Below, one piece after another: positions 35,619-44,965 of a stretch of 64,000 nt of DNA. The position numbers and the translations under genes are program-made. Origin of the DNA: CAVZBW01 sp963773635 (GTDB taxonomy: Bacteria; Actinomycetota; Acidimicrobiia; Acidimicrobiales; RAAP-2). The stretch is taken from the NCBI GenBank assembly GCA_963773635.1, contig CAVZBW010000005.1, positions 1 through 64,000 of the forward strand, written 5' to 3'. The notes under the pieces are model-generated. The model searched no databases. It was not told the origin of the DNA and saw only the letters and a list, made by a program, of their open reading frames with translations. Each line of letters opens with the position of its first letter. Positions within the stretch are counted from its first letter, which is position 1.

Positions 35619-36875
35619 TCACGGCTCGCCGATGATCATGCCGGCGGCCACCGTGGCGTTGGTGTGCTCGTCGATCAGGATGAAACTTCCGGTCGTGCGG
35701 TTGCGCCGGTACTGGTCGAAGAAGAGCGGCCGCATGGTCCGCAGCGTCACCCGGCCGATCTCGTTGAGCGTGAGCCGATCGACGCCACTCTCCCGGTGCA
35801 GCGTGTTGATGTCGAAGCGGTAGCGCAGGTCCTGGATCTTGGCCCGGGTGGTGGCCGTGGTGTGCTTGATCGCGTAGATCCGCTGAGGTTGGAGCTCCGA
35901 CTGCTCGTCGAGCCAGCAGACGATCGCCTCGATGTCCTGGGAGGCGATGGGCCGGTTTTGCGGGCGGCACAGCATGTCGCCCCGCGACAGGTCGATCTCG
36001 TCCGTGAGGCGCACCGTGACGGACATCGGAGGAAAGGCCGCGTCGACCGGTCCTTTCATCGTGTCGATCGAGGCGATCGTGCTCGTAAAGCCCGACGGCA
36101 GGGCCATGACCTCATCGCCCGGACGCAGGATCCCGCCGGCCACGGTGCCCGCGTAGCCCCGGTAGTCGTCCCCATCGGTGCTCTGATGCCGGATGACGAG
36201 CTGCAGGGGAAAGCGCACGTCGATCATGTCCCGGTCGGAGGCGATGTGGACCTCCTCCAGGTGGTTGAGCAGGGAGCTGCCCTCGTACCACGTCATGTTG
36301 GGAGACCGGACGACGACGTTGTCCCCGTGGAGGGCGGAGATCGGAATGAACGTCAGGTCGGTGATGTCGAGGCGAGCGGCGAAGTTCTCGAACTCCAGTC
36401 GGATCGCCTCGTACACGTTGCGGTCGTAGTCGACCAGGTCCATCTTGTTCACGCAGAGGACGAGGTGGGGCACCCGCAGCAGGCTGGCCAGGAAGGCGTG
36501 CCGGCGGGACTGCTCGACGATGCCCTTTCTGGCGTCGACGAGCACGAGGGCGAGGTCCGCCGTGGAGGCCCCGGTGACCATGTTGCGGGTGTATTGGATG
36601 TGGCCCGGCGTGTCGGCGATGATGAACTTGCGCCGGGGAGTGGCGAAGTACCGGTAGGCGACGTCGATCGTGATGCCCTGCTCGCGCTCGGCCCGGAGCC
36701 CGTCGGTGAGCAGGGCCAGGTCCGTAAACTCGAGACCCTTTTGGCGAGAGGAGTGCTCGATCGCCTCGAGCTGGTCCTCGAAGATGGCCTTGGAGTCGTA
36801 GAGCAGCCGGCCGATGAGCGTCGACTTGCCGTCGTCCACGGAGCCCGCGGTGGCGAAGCGCAGGAGCTCGGACAT
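35619..36875 (-). CDS. cysN: Sulfate adenylyltransferase large subunit (GTPase)
   Basis: A 418-residue EF-Tu-like GTPase. G1 is GSVDDGKSTLIGRLLYDS, G3 is DTPGHIQY, G4 is NKMDLVD; the switch area QGITIDVAYRYF is CysN-specific. With CysD it makes APS from ATP and sulfate, driven by GTP. The start ATG overlaps the cysD stop by one base. The C-terminal beta-barrel domains are complete; no fused kinase domain is present, matching the separate cysC. Confidence 0.95.
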   Translation of the reverse strand: MSELLRFATAGSVDDGKSTLIGRLLYDSKAIFEDQLEAIEHSSRQKGLEFTDLALLTDGLRAEREQGITIDVAYRYFATPRRKFIIADTPGHIQYTRNMVTGASTADLALVLVDARKGIVEQSRRHAFLASLLRVPHLVLCVNKMDLVDYDRNVYEAIRLEFENFAARLDITDLTFIPISALHGDNVVVRSPNMTWYEGSSLLNHLEEVHIASDRDMIDVRFPLQLVIRHQSTDGDDYRGYAGTVAGGILRPGDEVMALPSGFTSTIASIDTMKGPVDAAFPPMSVTVRLTDEIDLSRGDMLCRPQNRPIASQDIEAIVCWLDEQSELQPQRIYAIKHTTATTRAKIQDLRYRFDINTLHRESGVDRLTLNEIGRVTLRTMRPLFFDQYRRNRTTGSFILIDEHTNATVAAGMIIGEP

Positions 36876-37795
36876 TAGAAGTAGCCCTCTCGCTTGCGAT
36901 CCTCCATGGCCGCCTCCGAGAAGCGGTCGTCGGCCCGCGTGGCACCGCGCTCGGTGATTCGGGTGGACGCCACCTCTTCGATGATCTCCTCGAAGGTGGC
37001 GGCCGTCGATTCGACCGCCGCCGTGCAGGTCATGTCGCCCACGGTCCGGTAGCGCACGAAGAGCTCCACCACCTCGTCGTCCTCCGCGGGGGGATAGAAG
37101 TCGCCGATGCCCATCAGCATGCCGTCACGGCGCACCACCGCACGACGGTGCGCGAAGTAGATCGAGGGGAGCTCGACGCGCTCTCGTGCCAGGTACTGCC
37201 AGACGTCGAGCTCGGTCCAGTTGGAGAGGGGAAAGACACGGATGTGCTCACCGGCCCGATGACGCCCGTTGTAGAGGCGCCACACCTCGGGGCGCTGGTT
37301 CTTGGGGTCCCATTGGCCGAAGTCGTCGCGGAAGGAGAAGACCCGCTCCTTGGCCCGGGCCTTTTCCTCGTCGCGGCGCGCCCCGCCAAAGACCGCATCG
37401 AAGCGGTGCTGGTTGATGGCGTCGAGGAGGGTCACCGTCTGGAGCCGGTTGCGGCTGGCCAACGGATGCTCCTCCCGCACGCGTCCCGCGTCGATCGACT
37501 CCTGGACCGAGGCCACGACGAGGTGGACGCCGAGGGCGGCGGCCTGCTGGTCGCGGTAGGTGAGGACCTCGGGGAAGTTGTGGCCGGTGTCGACGTGCAT
37601 GACCGGAAAGGGGACCGGCGCCGGCCAGAAGGCCTTGCGGGCGAGGTACAGCATGATGACGGAGTCCTTGCCCCCGGAGAACAGCAGGACGGGACGCTCG
37701 AACTCGGCGGCCACCTCCCGGATGATCTCGATCGACTCGGCCTCGAGCGAGTCCAGCTGGGAGATCTGGTAGGGGGTCGGCTGTGTGACGGTCAT
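36875..37795 (-). CDS. cysD: Sulfate adenylyltransferase small subunit
   Basis: A 306-residue PP-loop ATP pyrophosphatase: SGGKDSVIMLYLARKAFWP is the pyrophosphate loop, MHVDTGHNFPEVLTYRD follows, and FGGARRDEEKARAKERVFSF is characteristic of CysD. Forms APS with CysN. ATG 37795 is supported by the conserved SQLDSLEAESIEIIREVAAE just after it and by overlap with the cysQ stop. Confidence 0.95.
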   Translation of the reverse strand: MTVTQPTPYQISQLDSLEAESIEIIREVAAEFERPVLLFSGGKDSVIMLYLARKAFWPAPVPFPVMHVDTGHNFPEVLTYRDQQAAALGVHLVVASVQESIDAGRVREEHPLASRNRLQTVTLLDAINQHRFDAVFGGARRDEEKARAKERVFSFRDDFGQWDPKNQRPEVWRLYNGRHRAGEHIRVFPLSNWTELDVWQYLARERVELPSIYFAHRRAVVRRDGMLMGIGDFYPPAEDDEVVELFVRYRTVGDMTCTAAVESTAATFEEIIEEVASTRITERGATRADDRFSEAAMEDRKREGYF

Positions 37796-38574
37796 CGTGA
37801 AATACCCGGAGACCCTGGGGCTCGGCCCGTGACCTGGTCGGCGATGCTCGCCAGAGCGGGCTTGGCGAGCTCCCGGTGGCACACCAGCAGGTCCGGGACC
37901 GTTGGGTCCGCTCGATTGTACCGAAGCGGCGAGCCGTCGATGCGGGAGGCATGAAGGCCTGCCGAAAGAGCCACGCCGACGGGTGCGGCCGAGTCCCACT
38001 CGTACTGGCCGCCGGCATGGAGGTAGAGGTCGGCCTGGCCGGTCATGACCGCCGCCGCCTTGGCGCCGGCCGAGCCCAACGGGACGAGGCGTGCGCCAAT
38101 CGACCGGGCCACCGGCTCGGCGATGTCCGGCGGCCGGCTGCGGCTCACCACCATGCGGAGTGGCTCCGCCAGGGGCGAGAGCCCCGGGGGGCTCCAGGCC
38201 TCCAGGACTGCCCCTTGAGCAGGCAGGCCGACGACCGCCGTCGTGATCGAACCCTGCTCCCACAGTGCAATGTGCACCGCCCAGTCCGTGCGCCCCGCTT
38301 CGGAGTACTCGCGGGTGCCGTCGAGTGGGTCCACGATCCACACCCGGGAGGCTCCGAGGCGTGTCGGATCGTCCACACCCTCCTCCGAGAGGATGGCGTC
38401 GCCCGGGCGGGCGCTGCGTAACCTCTCGACGATGAGTGCATTGGAGCGCCGATCGCCCTCCGCACCGAGCTCACGGCCCTCGAGGGGCCCCTTGCGGAGC
38501 GTGACGAGGAGCGAGCCCGCTCGCTCGGCCAGGTCCTTTGCCAATGCGTCGTCGTCGTTGCGGGGATGTGGCAC
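37792..38574 (-). CDS. cysQ: 3'(2'),5'-bisphosphate nucleotidase
   Basis: About 260 residues of the inositol-monophosphatase-like family. Metal motifs are SEEGVDDPTRLG (the EE pair), WIVDPLDGTREYSEAG (DPxDGT) and QYEWDSAAPVGVA (WDxAA). Removes the 3' phosphate from PAP, the by-product of PAPS use. GTG 38574 starts VPHPRNDDDALA. It leads the cysQ-D-N-C operon and ends overlapping cysD. Confidence 0.9.
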   Translation of the reverse strand: MPHPRNDDDALAKDLAERAGSLLVTLRKGPLEGRELGAEGDRRSNALIVERLRSARPGDAILSEEGVDDPTRLGASRVWIVDPLDGTREYSEAGRTDWAVHIALWEQGSITTAVVGLPAQGAVLEAWSPPGLSPLAEPLRMVVSRSRPPDIAEPVARSIGARLVPLGSAGAKAAAVMTGQADLYLHAGGQYEWDSAAPVGVALSAGLHASRIDGSPLRYNRADPTVPDLLVCHRELAKPALASIADQVTGRAPGSPGISR

Positions 38575-38676
38575 GTCCTCTTGATAGCGCAGAGGGAGGC
38601 TTCGAGCCGGCCAATCTCGGGAATTGGGACCTTCGGGTCTAGCTCGCCGGCCGTCGGCGGAGCCATCGTGTGGTCC

Positions 38677-39174
38677 ATGACTGCGACATTCGAGTCCGCC
38701 ATGGAGGGCCTGCGGGAGACCGGCGCGAGCGTCGAGGAGCGGGAGCTCGTCGAGATGCTGTCCCGCCACGGCAAGGAGGAAGGTGCCTTGCTCGAGCGCT
38801 ACCAGCGCTTCGTCGAGGAGGGCCCCACGCCTGCTGCGAGATACCTGGTCCAGCTCATCCTGGACGACGAGCGCAAGCACCACCGCCTGCTGGCCGAGCT
38901 CGCCAACACCATCGCCTGGGGCACCGGCGCGAACAGCCCGGTGGAAGCGACCCCCGACGTCTACCCGAAGGGCAAGCCCGACCCCGCGTTTATCCAGGAG
39001 ACCCAGGCCCTTATCAAGGCCGAGGAACGAGACCGGGTCGAGATGCGCCGCATGCGCAAGCGGATGAAGGCCTACGAGGACACCACCCTGTGGCCGCTCA
39101 TCATCGACATCCTGCTCCTCGACACCGAAAAGCACATCGAGATCCTGCGCTCTATCGCCCGACAGATGGACTGA
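38677..39174 (+). CDS. Ferritin-like four-helix protein
   Basis: A 165-residue all-helical protein with glutamate/histidine pairs spaced as in ferritin-like or rubrerythrin domains: LLERYQRFVEEG, ILDDERKHHRLLAELA and LLLDTEKHIEILRSI (ExxH in two helices). It probably binds a di-metal site, but no redox partner is seen. ATG 38677 is chosen because the helical domain starts there. It is divergent from cysQ. Confidence 0.65.
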   Translation: MTATFESAMEGLRETGASVEERELVEMLSRHGKEEGALLERYQRFVEEGPTPAARYLVQLILDDERKHHRLLAELANTIAWGTGANSPVEATPDVYPKGKPDPAFIQETQALIKAEERDRVEMRRMRKRMKAYEDTTLWPLIIDILLLDTEKHIEILRSIARQMD

Positions 39175-39233
39175 CCTCGGGAGGTTGCAGGCCTTTGCAC
39201 GCAGCCGGCCGGAGGGTAGCGTGACCCCCCGTC

Positions 39234-39785
39234 GTGCAGATCCTTTTCGTCTGCAGCGGGAACATGTGCCGCTCGCCGTTTGCCGAGGCTTGTCTGCGGT
39301 CCTGGTTGGAAGAGGCCGGCGTGGAGGCGACGGTCAGTTCCGCCGGGTTTCTGACGGACGGCCGCCCGGCTCCGCCGGAGCTGGTGGCGGTGGCAGGGGA
39401 CCTGGGCTTCGACCTCGGAGACCACCGCAGCAGTCGGCTCGACGCCGACCGACTCTCCGAGGCTCAACTCGTCATCGTCATGACCCGCCAGCACCTCCGC
39501 GAGGCGGTGACGTCCGCCCCGTCGATCTGGCCGCGCTGCTTCACGCTGAAAGAGCTGGTGCGGCGAGGCCGGGTGATCGGCCCCAGGGGCCCACATGAGC
39601 CCCTCGAGGCCTGGTTGGCGCGGGTCCACGAGGGCCGAACGACCACGGAGCTCCTCGGCGCAGATCCCGAGGACGACGTGGAGGACCCGATGGGCGGCTC
39701 ACCACAGGACTACCGGAACAGCGCGGTGGAGATCTCCCGGCTGGTCGGGCGCCTGTCCACCCTCATGTGGCCGGACGGACGCTGA
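39234..39785 (+). CDS. Low-molecular-weight protein tyrosine phosphatase (Wzb-like)
   Basis: A 183-residue phosphatase beginning at GTG 39234. The P-loop is VCSGNMCRSP, with Cys7 and Arg13, and the general acid region is EDPMGGSPQDYR. In polysaccharide loci such enzymes dephosphorylate the tyrosine kinase that controls chain export. The polysaccharide-initiating transferase lies just downstream on the other strand; no kinase is seen in the window. Confidence 0.85.
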   Translation: MQILFVCSGNMCRSPFAEACLRSWLEEAGVEATVSSAGFLTDGRPAPPELVAVAGDLGFDLGDHRSSRLDADRLSEAQLVIVMTRQHLREAVTSAPSIWPRCFTLKELVRRGRVIGPRGPHEPLEAWLARVHEGRTTTELLGADPEDDVEDPMGGSPQDYRNSAVEISRLVGRLSTLMWPDGR

Positions 39786-39793
39786 CGCCTACC

Positions 39794-40216
39794 TCAGTGA
39801 CCCGAGCACCCCACGATGTGGAGCGTCTCGGTCCAGTTGAGCGAGGTGGTCGGCGGTGGAGTCGGCCCGAAGAGCGTGATCGTCGAGGCCCCGCACGGCC
39901 GGCTGATGGTCGGTCCACCGTTGATGCTGATCTTGGGCCCCGAGGTGATCTTTACGGAGACCGTGACGCAACCGCTGGGGTTCGCTACCGCGGTAGTGCT
40001 GCCGGGTCCGGCGTTGATAACGACCGTTGCCCCGGGTTTGTAACCGCAGACGGTGAAGGAGACCGTATGGCCAACGCTTCCGGTCACGGAACCCTGGCCC
40101 GAGATGGGCGGAGGTGGGGGGTAGGGGTGGTGGGTCGCCCCGGCCAAGCCGGGCCCAGCCAGGGCGAGGCCCGACGCCAACACTACGCCTGCCGCCATTG
40201 CGCCAAGTCTGCGCAT
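39794..40216 (-). CDS. Secreted small beta-rich protein
   Basis: A 140-residue protein with a signal peptide (MRRLGAMAAGVVLASGLALA, cleavage after a later AGA), a proline-rich linker (PYPPPPPISG) and a beta-rich domain with four cysteines (FTVCGYKPGATVVIN, GCVTVSV, RPCGAS, IVGCSGH) that could form two disulfides. Ligand unknown. A GGAGGGAGAGG ribosome binding site precedes ATG 40216. A predicted promoter lies 50 bases upstream. Confidence 0.6.
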   Translation of the reverse strand: MRRLGAMAAGVVLASGLALAGPGLAGATHHPYPPPPPISGQGSVTGSVGHTVSFTVCGYKPGATVVINAGPGSTTAVANPSGCVTVSVKITSGPKISINGGPTISRPCGASTITLFGPTPPPTTSLNWTETLHIVGCSGH

Positions 40217-40264
40217 GACCTCTCCCTCCGCCGGCTGCCGCTCGTCGCGTGCAACAACTACTCA

Positions 40265-40291
40265 ATATTAGAGCCTATACCCACCTGGCAA
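40265..40291 (-). promoter_or_regulatory. Possible promoter of the secreted protein gene
   Basis: On the minus strand TTGCCA (40286-40291) and TAATAT (40265-40270) are separated by 15 bases, in an AT-rich gap upstream of ATG 40216. Confidence 0.35.
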
Positions 40292-40333
40292 TTCAAGCAC
40301 TCGGCCAATTTCATGGCCGGGATATGACGGCCG

Positions 40334-41998
40334 TCAGTAGGCGCCGTACCCGTGGAACATCGTCCTGGGCGTTTCCCAGAGGATTTTGATGTCTCCGGAC
40401 AACGACCAGGACGAAACGTAGAGGTAGTCGAGCCGCCTCAGATCGTCCACGGACAGGTTGTTCCGGCCCGAGACCTGCCAGAGGCCGGTGATGCCCGGGC
40501 GGACCTGGAAGCGCACCGAGGACCAGCCCGTGAGGTCGTCGGACTCGAGAGGCACAAATGGTCGGGGCCCGACGAGAGACATGTCTCCACGCAGGACGTT
40601 CCAGAACTGGGGGATCTCGTCGAGGCTCGTCTTGCGGAGAAATGCGCCGAATCGGGTCACCCGCTCCTGCTCGTCGAACTTGCGCCGGACCTCGAACAGC
40701 GAGCGCACTTTCTCTCCCGCTTCCTGGTCAGGACGCTGCGGGATCTCGCAGCGGTCGATCGAGGCCGCATCAGTCGTCATCGTGCGGAACTTGTAGATGG
40801 TGAAGGGTTTCTTGTCGCGACCCACCCGGACCTGGCGGAACAACGTGGGGCCCTGGGAGGTCAGCCGCACTCCGACGCCGATGACGGCCATGACGGGGGC
40901 GAGCAGGGTGAGGGCCAATCCGGAGACGAGGATGTCGAGCGAACGCTTGATGAAACGGTCCCACTGACTGATGTGCGGCGCGGCGACTTCGAGGAGGGGG
41001 AGCCCGTAGAGGTCGGTCAGCGTGGATCTCCAGGAGATGAGCTCGAAATATCGAGGCACCAGCGCCATCTTGACCCCGCCTTGCAGCGATCTCAGGATGG
41101 CGACCGTTTCCGGTGTGGCGGCGGACGGGAAGCCGATGAGGACCCGCTCCACGTTGCGCTCCTGGCAAATCCGGGGCAGATCCGAGAGCGTTCCGAGGCA
41201 TCCCGGATCGTCGAGATCGGCGGGTTGGGCGGTGTCCGGGTCGATGACATGCCCGATGACCTCGTTGCCCTTTTGGAGGCCCAGGTAGGTCTCGATCTGC
41301 TGCATCAACTGGCCTTTGCCGACGAGGACGATGCGGCTACCGCTGATCGCCTGGCGCATCGCCCGCAGCGCTGCACGTGCCGCCGTGATCAACAGGATGG
41401 CGACGAGCACGGCCGCCACCATCTGCGACGCCGCCGGCTCTGGAGTACCCCACACCCGGTGGGCCAAGAGCCCGACTGCCAGCGCCAGCACGCATCCCAT
41501 GCCGACGGCGAAGGCCAGGTCCTTGATCTCGTGGAAGGAGCTCGGATTGAGCGACCGGCGAGCGGACCGATAGAAGCCGGAGACGGCGAACGCCGCCAAT
41601 ACCGAGAGGGGAAAGAGCCAGTCCACCTTCATGTTCGACCAGAACTGAGAGAGCTGGTCCGTTTCCACGTTGGAGACCAACGCCAGCAGCACCAATGCGA
41701 TCGGCACGGCCAACGTCGCGGCGAGAAAATCGGTGAGGGCAAACGCCAGGCCTCGACGTCGGCCGGCGACGTTGAGCCGCAGGTCCCGGATCTCCGCCGG
41801 CGCGTGCGTTCCTTCCGATGTCGGCTCGTCCCTGAGCATCGCCGCGTGAGCGGTCGCGGTCCTGCTCACAGAGGGAGATCTGCGGAACCCTGAGCGCAGT
41901 GAATGACGGGCGGCTCGCTCGGCCGGTTCCGGCCTCCGGCCCGACCCGTTGATCCGGGGGTCGCTAGTCGCCGACATCGAGGAAAGACTCGCCAGCAC
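40334..41998 (-). CDS. Polyprenyl glycosylphosphotransferase starting polysaccharide synthesis
   Basis: About 550 residues: N-terminal four-helix membrane region, a middle nucleotide-binding-like domain (GSRIVLVGKGQLMQQIETYL) and a C-terminal bacterial sugar transferase domain from about residue 345. Motifs IKRSLDILVSGLALTLLAP, PTLFRQVRVGRDKKPF, YKFRTMTTDA and DMSLVGPRPF are those of WcaJ/CpsE enzymes, which move a sugar phosphate to undecaprenyl phosphate. It opens the polysaccharide cluster that continues from 44.9 kb. The start could be 41998 or ATG 41977. Confidence 0.9.
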   Translation of the reverse strand: MLASLSSMSATSDPRINGSGRRPEPAERAARHSLRSGFRRSPSVSRTATAHAAMLRDEPTSEGTHAPAEIRDLRLNVAGRRRGLAFALTDFLAATLAVPIALVLLALVSNVETDQLSQFWSNMKVDWLFPLSVLAAFAVSGFYRSARRSLNPSSFHEIKDLAFAVGMGCVLALAVGLLAHRVWGTPEPAASQMVAAVLVAILLITAARAALRAMRQAISGSRIVLVGKGQLMQQIETYLGLQKGNEVIGHVIDPDTAQPADLDDPGCLGTLSDLPRICQERNVERVLIGFPSAATPETVAILRSLQGGVKMALVPRYFELISWRSTLTDLYGLPLLEVAAPHISQWDRFIKRSLDILVSGLALTLLAPVMAVIGVGVRLTSQGPTLFRQVRVGRDKKPFTIYKFRTMTTDAASIDRCEIPQRPDQEAGEKVRSLFEVRRKFDEQERVTRFGAFLRKTSLDEIPQFWNVLRGDMSLVGPRPFVPLESDDLTGWSSVRFQVRPGITGLWQVSGRNNLSVDDLRRLDYLYVSSWSLSGDIKILWETPRTMFHGYGAY

Positions 41999-42196
41999 AG
42001 GGCCCTGACTGGACGAACGCCGTCATCGCTCCCTGGCCCCTCCGGCTATCGCAAACTCGGCAACCCTTCCCCGCTGCCACGATAGGCAACTCGCGGCGTC
42101 AGCGTCCATAGTTTGGACCAGGGCCTTCGGAATTCGCGGGTGAGCGGCGACTATCTGACGAGTCGTCAAATGGTCGGCTGGTTGGCTTTGTCCCAT

Positions 42197-42979
42197 CTAC
42201 GAGCCGACGGCGTGCACGCCCCCGTCGACGTGCAGCATCTCCCCCGTGGTCATCGGGAACCAGTCCGAAAGCAGCGCCACGCAGGCCTTGGCGACGGCGT
42301 CGGCGTCGTGCACGTCCCATCCCAGGGGTGCCCGAGACTTCCAGGTGTCTTCGAACTGGGAGAAGCCGGGAATGGACTTGGCAGCCATGGTCCGCACCGG
42401 TCCGGCAGCGACGAGGTTGACCCGCACCCCCATGGGCCCCATGTCCCTGGCCAGGTATCGGGTGAGTGACTCGAGGGCCGCCTTGGCCACGCCCATCCAG
42501 TCGTAGATCGGCCACGCGACCGTTGCATCGAAGTCGAGACCGACGATCGACGCGCCCCCACGGTTGCCGGCGGCCTGGAGGAGGGGACGGAAGGCCTCGG
42601 CCAGGGCCTTGAGCGAGTAGGCCGACACGTGCAAGGCCACGGAGACGTCGTCCCATCCCGCCTTGAAGATGTCGCCGCCCAGGCAGGTCTCCGGAGCAAA
42701 GCCGATGGCGTGGAGTAGGCCGTCCAGGGAGCCCCATTGCTCACCAACGGTCTGAGCCGCAGCCTCGAGTTGCTCGGGTCGGGTCACGTCCGCCTCGATC
42801 ACCTCGACGGGTCTCTCGAGCTTGCGGGCGGTTCGCCGGGTGAGCGATAGTCCGCGCCCGGCCCCCGTGAGGACGAGCTCTGCGCCTTCCTCCTGGGCAC
42901 GCTTCGCAACGGCGAAGGCGAGCGATGCGTCCGTGAGGACGCCCGTGACGAGGATCTTCTTGTCTTTGAGGATCGGCAC
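42197..42979 (-). CDS. inhA: Enoyl-ACP reductase (InhA/FabI type)
   Basis: A 260-residue SDR-type enoyl-ACP reductase: ILVTGVLTDASLAFAVAKRA at the N-terminus is the FabI/InhA signature, and the active-site pair is in IYDWMGVAKAALESL (Tyr-x6-Lys). It makes saturated acyl-ACP in fatty-acid elongation. GTG 42979 is the only reasonable start. It is divergent from the F420 reductase gene, 55 bases apart. Confidence 0.88.
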   Translation of the reverse strand: MPILKDKKILVTGVLTDASLAFAVAKRAQEEGAELVLTGAGRGLSLTRRTARKLERPVEVIEADVTRPEQLEAAAQTVGEQWGSLDGLLHAIGFAPETCLGGDIFKAGWDDVSVALHVSAYSLKALAEAFRPLLQAAGNRGGASIVGLDFDATVAWPIYDWMGVAKAALESLTRYLARDMGPMGVRVNLVAAGPVRTMAAKSIPGFSQFEDTWKSRAPLGWDVHDADAVAKACVALLSDWFPMTTGEMLHVDGGVHAVGS

Positions 42980-43033
42980 GGCATACGAGCGTAACGGCCG
43001 GCGTTTCCACCAAGTTGTGCAAGGGTGGCGGCC

Positions 43034-43684
43034 ATGAAGGTCGGAATTCTCGGAGGGACCGGTCCGGCGGGACGCGGCCTCGCTCTGCGTCTGGCCGTCG
43101 CTGGGCACGAGGTCACCATCGGGTCGAGGGATCTGAGCCGAGCGGAGGGGATCGCCGCCGAGCTGCGGGAACGGCTTCCGGGGACCGGTCTCGACCTAGC
43201 CGGCCGGGACAACCCCGGTGCTGCCCAGGCGGAGATGGTGGTGGTGGGGACCCCCTGGGACAGCGCAGTCGCCACCGTGCGGTCCGTCGAGGAGATCCTC
43301 TCGGGCAAAGTGGTGGTCTCGATGGTGGTCGCCCTGCTGAGGCAAGGCCGGGAGATGCTGCCGCTCCAGGTGGCCCGCGGATCGATGGCGTCCGCCCTCC
43401 AGGCCGCGTTGCCCGGGTCGCACGTGGCTGCCGCGTTTCACCACCTGCCGGCATCCGAGATGGAGGATTTGGAGTCGGGACTGGAGGCCGACGTCCTCGT
43501 GTGCTCCGATCATGAGGACGCTCTACAGGGCACGGTCAACCTCGTCGAGTCGATGGAGGGGCTGCGCCCGATCGAGGTGGGGAGCCTGGCTCAGGCGGGA
43601 GCGATCGAGGCCTTCACGGCGTGTTGCATCTCGGTCAACATGCGGCACCGCGTGCATTCGACCGTGCGCTTGGTGGGAGCCTGA
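43034..43684 (+). CDS. NADPH-F420 reductase
   Basis: A 216-residue Rossmann protein starting MKVGILGGTGPAGRGLALRLA, followed by HEVTIGSRDLSRAE and VVVGTPWDSAVATV; these are characteristic of F420-dependent NADP reductases (Fno/NpdG). It transfers hydride between F420 and NADP. F420 use fits an actinobacterium. It is followed by mshC after 12 bases. Confidence 0.82.
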   Translation: MKVGILGGTGPAGRGLALRLAVAGHEVTIGSRDLSRAEGIAAELRERLPGTGLDLAGRDNPGAAQAEMVVVGTPWDSAVATVRSVEEILSGKVVVSMVVALLRQGREMLPLQVARGSMASALQAALPGSHVAAAFHHLPASEMEDLESGLEADVLVCSDHEDALQGTVNLVESMEGLRPIEVGSLAQAGAIEAFTACCISVNMRHRVHSTVRLVGA

Positions 43685-43696
43685 GGAGCTGTGGCG

Positions 43697-44803
43697 ATGC
43701 TTTTGTGGGACACACCGAGAAGAGAGGCGGTGCCCCTCGACGTCGGACCGGTCGTGCGCATGTACAGCTGCGGGATCACGCCGTACGACGCAGCGCACCT
43801 CGGACATGCCTCGGTCTATCTCGCCTTTGACCTTCTCCAACGACGCCTGCGGGACCTCGGCCACGAGACGCGCTGTGTCCGCAACGTCACCGACGTCGAC
43901 GACGACATCTTGCGCAAGGCGCGGGAGCTCGGCGTCCACTACCTCGACCTGGCAGCCGAGGAGATGGCGCGCTTCGACTCGGACATGAAGGCGCTCAACC
44001 TCTTGCCGGTGTGGTCGGAGCCGCGTGCCACCTCGGCCATCTCCGACATCCTCTCGCTGGTTGGCCGGGCGCTGGATCAGGGTTATGCCTACCGGTCTGG
44101 AGGGGCGGTCTACTTCGACGTCTCGAAGTTCCCGGAATTCGGAAAGATCAGCCACTACGACCGTGAGACCATGCTGGCTTTGGCTGCGGAGCATGGTGGG
44201 CAACCCGACGATCCGTTCAAGGACGACCCTTTGGACTTCGTCCTGTGGCAGCCCTCGCAACCCGACGAACCGGCCTGGGATTCCCGGTGGGGTCCGGGGC
44301 GACCGGGATGGCATGTCGAATGCTCGGCCCTCGTGTTGCGAGAGCTGGGGGAGACCATCGACGTACACGGCGGTGGACGCGACTTGATCTTCCCCCACCA
44401 CGAATGCGAGACAGCTCAGTCGGAAGCCGTCACCGGCCACACCTTCTCGCGCTACTGGCTGCACACCGGCCTGGTTGGTCTCGACGGCACGAAGATGTCC
44501 AAGTCATCTGGGAAACCTGGTCTTTGTGCGGGACCTCCTCAAGGACTGGGAGGGTGCGGCCGTGCGGTTGGCGCTCCTCGGCCATCACTACCGTGAGGAC
44601 TGGGAGTGGCAAGGAACGGAGATGGCAGCTGCTGCGGCCCGACTCGAGCGGTGGCGCTCAGCAGGAGACGGACGATGGCGCCAAGGGCCTCACGGGAGTG
44701 CGGGATCGCCTCGATGACGACCTAGACACACCTGGCGCGCTCTCTAGTCCTGGATGAAGAAGCGCCGCCGGTCGGCCTGTCCTTGCTGGAGCCAAACTGT
44801 TAG
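43697..44803 (+). CDS. mshC: Mycothiol ligase MshC, frameshifted at the C-terminus
   Basis: A CysRS paralogue. YSCGITPYDAAHLGHASVYL carries the MshC-type HIGH motif, FPHHECETAQSEAVTGH and WHVECSAL supply zinc ligands, and KMSKSSG is the second ATP motif. MshC joins cysteine to glucosaminyl-inositol in mycothiol synthesis, an actinobacterial trait. The ITPYD form separates it from true CysRS. The frame changes near 44510 (then LVFVRDLLKDWEGAAVRLAL) and again about 44745, ending LLEPNC at 44803. Confidence 0.82.
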
Positions 44804-44965
44804 GGGTTGATCTCTAGGTCTACAGGAGGAGGAGCCAAGCCTGGTATCCCGCCGGGTGTCTGTCAGTCATGGACAAGGGGACAGTACAAATCGAATGTCG
44901 AATCATGTCAAAGAGGCGAACGTTGCAGGGCCATCGCTTGGGCATGCAGACACCGAAGGTGGGGG

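Noticed and set aside
42000..42196. A c-di-GMP or cobalamin riboswitch before the sugar transferase gene
   Set aside because: Some GC stems and a GCAAAC-like stretch occur, but the conserved core of those classes is not present.
43697..44803. Calling this gene cysteinyl-tRNA synthetase
   Set aside because: The ITPYDAAHLGH form of the first ATP motif and the LVFV after KMSKS fit MshC, which also fits an actinobacterium.
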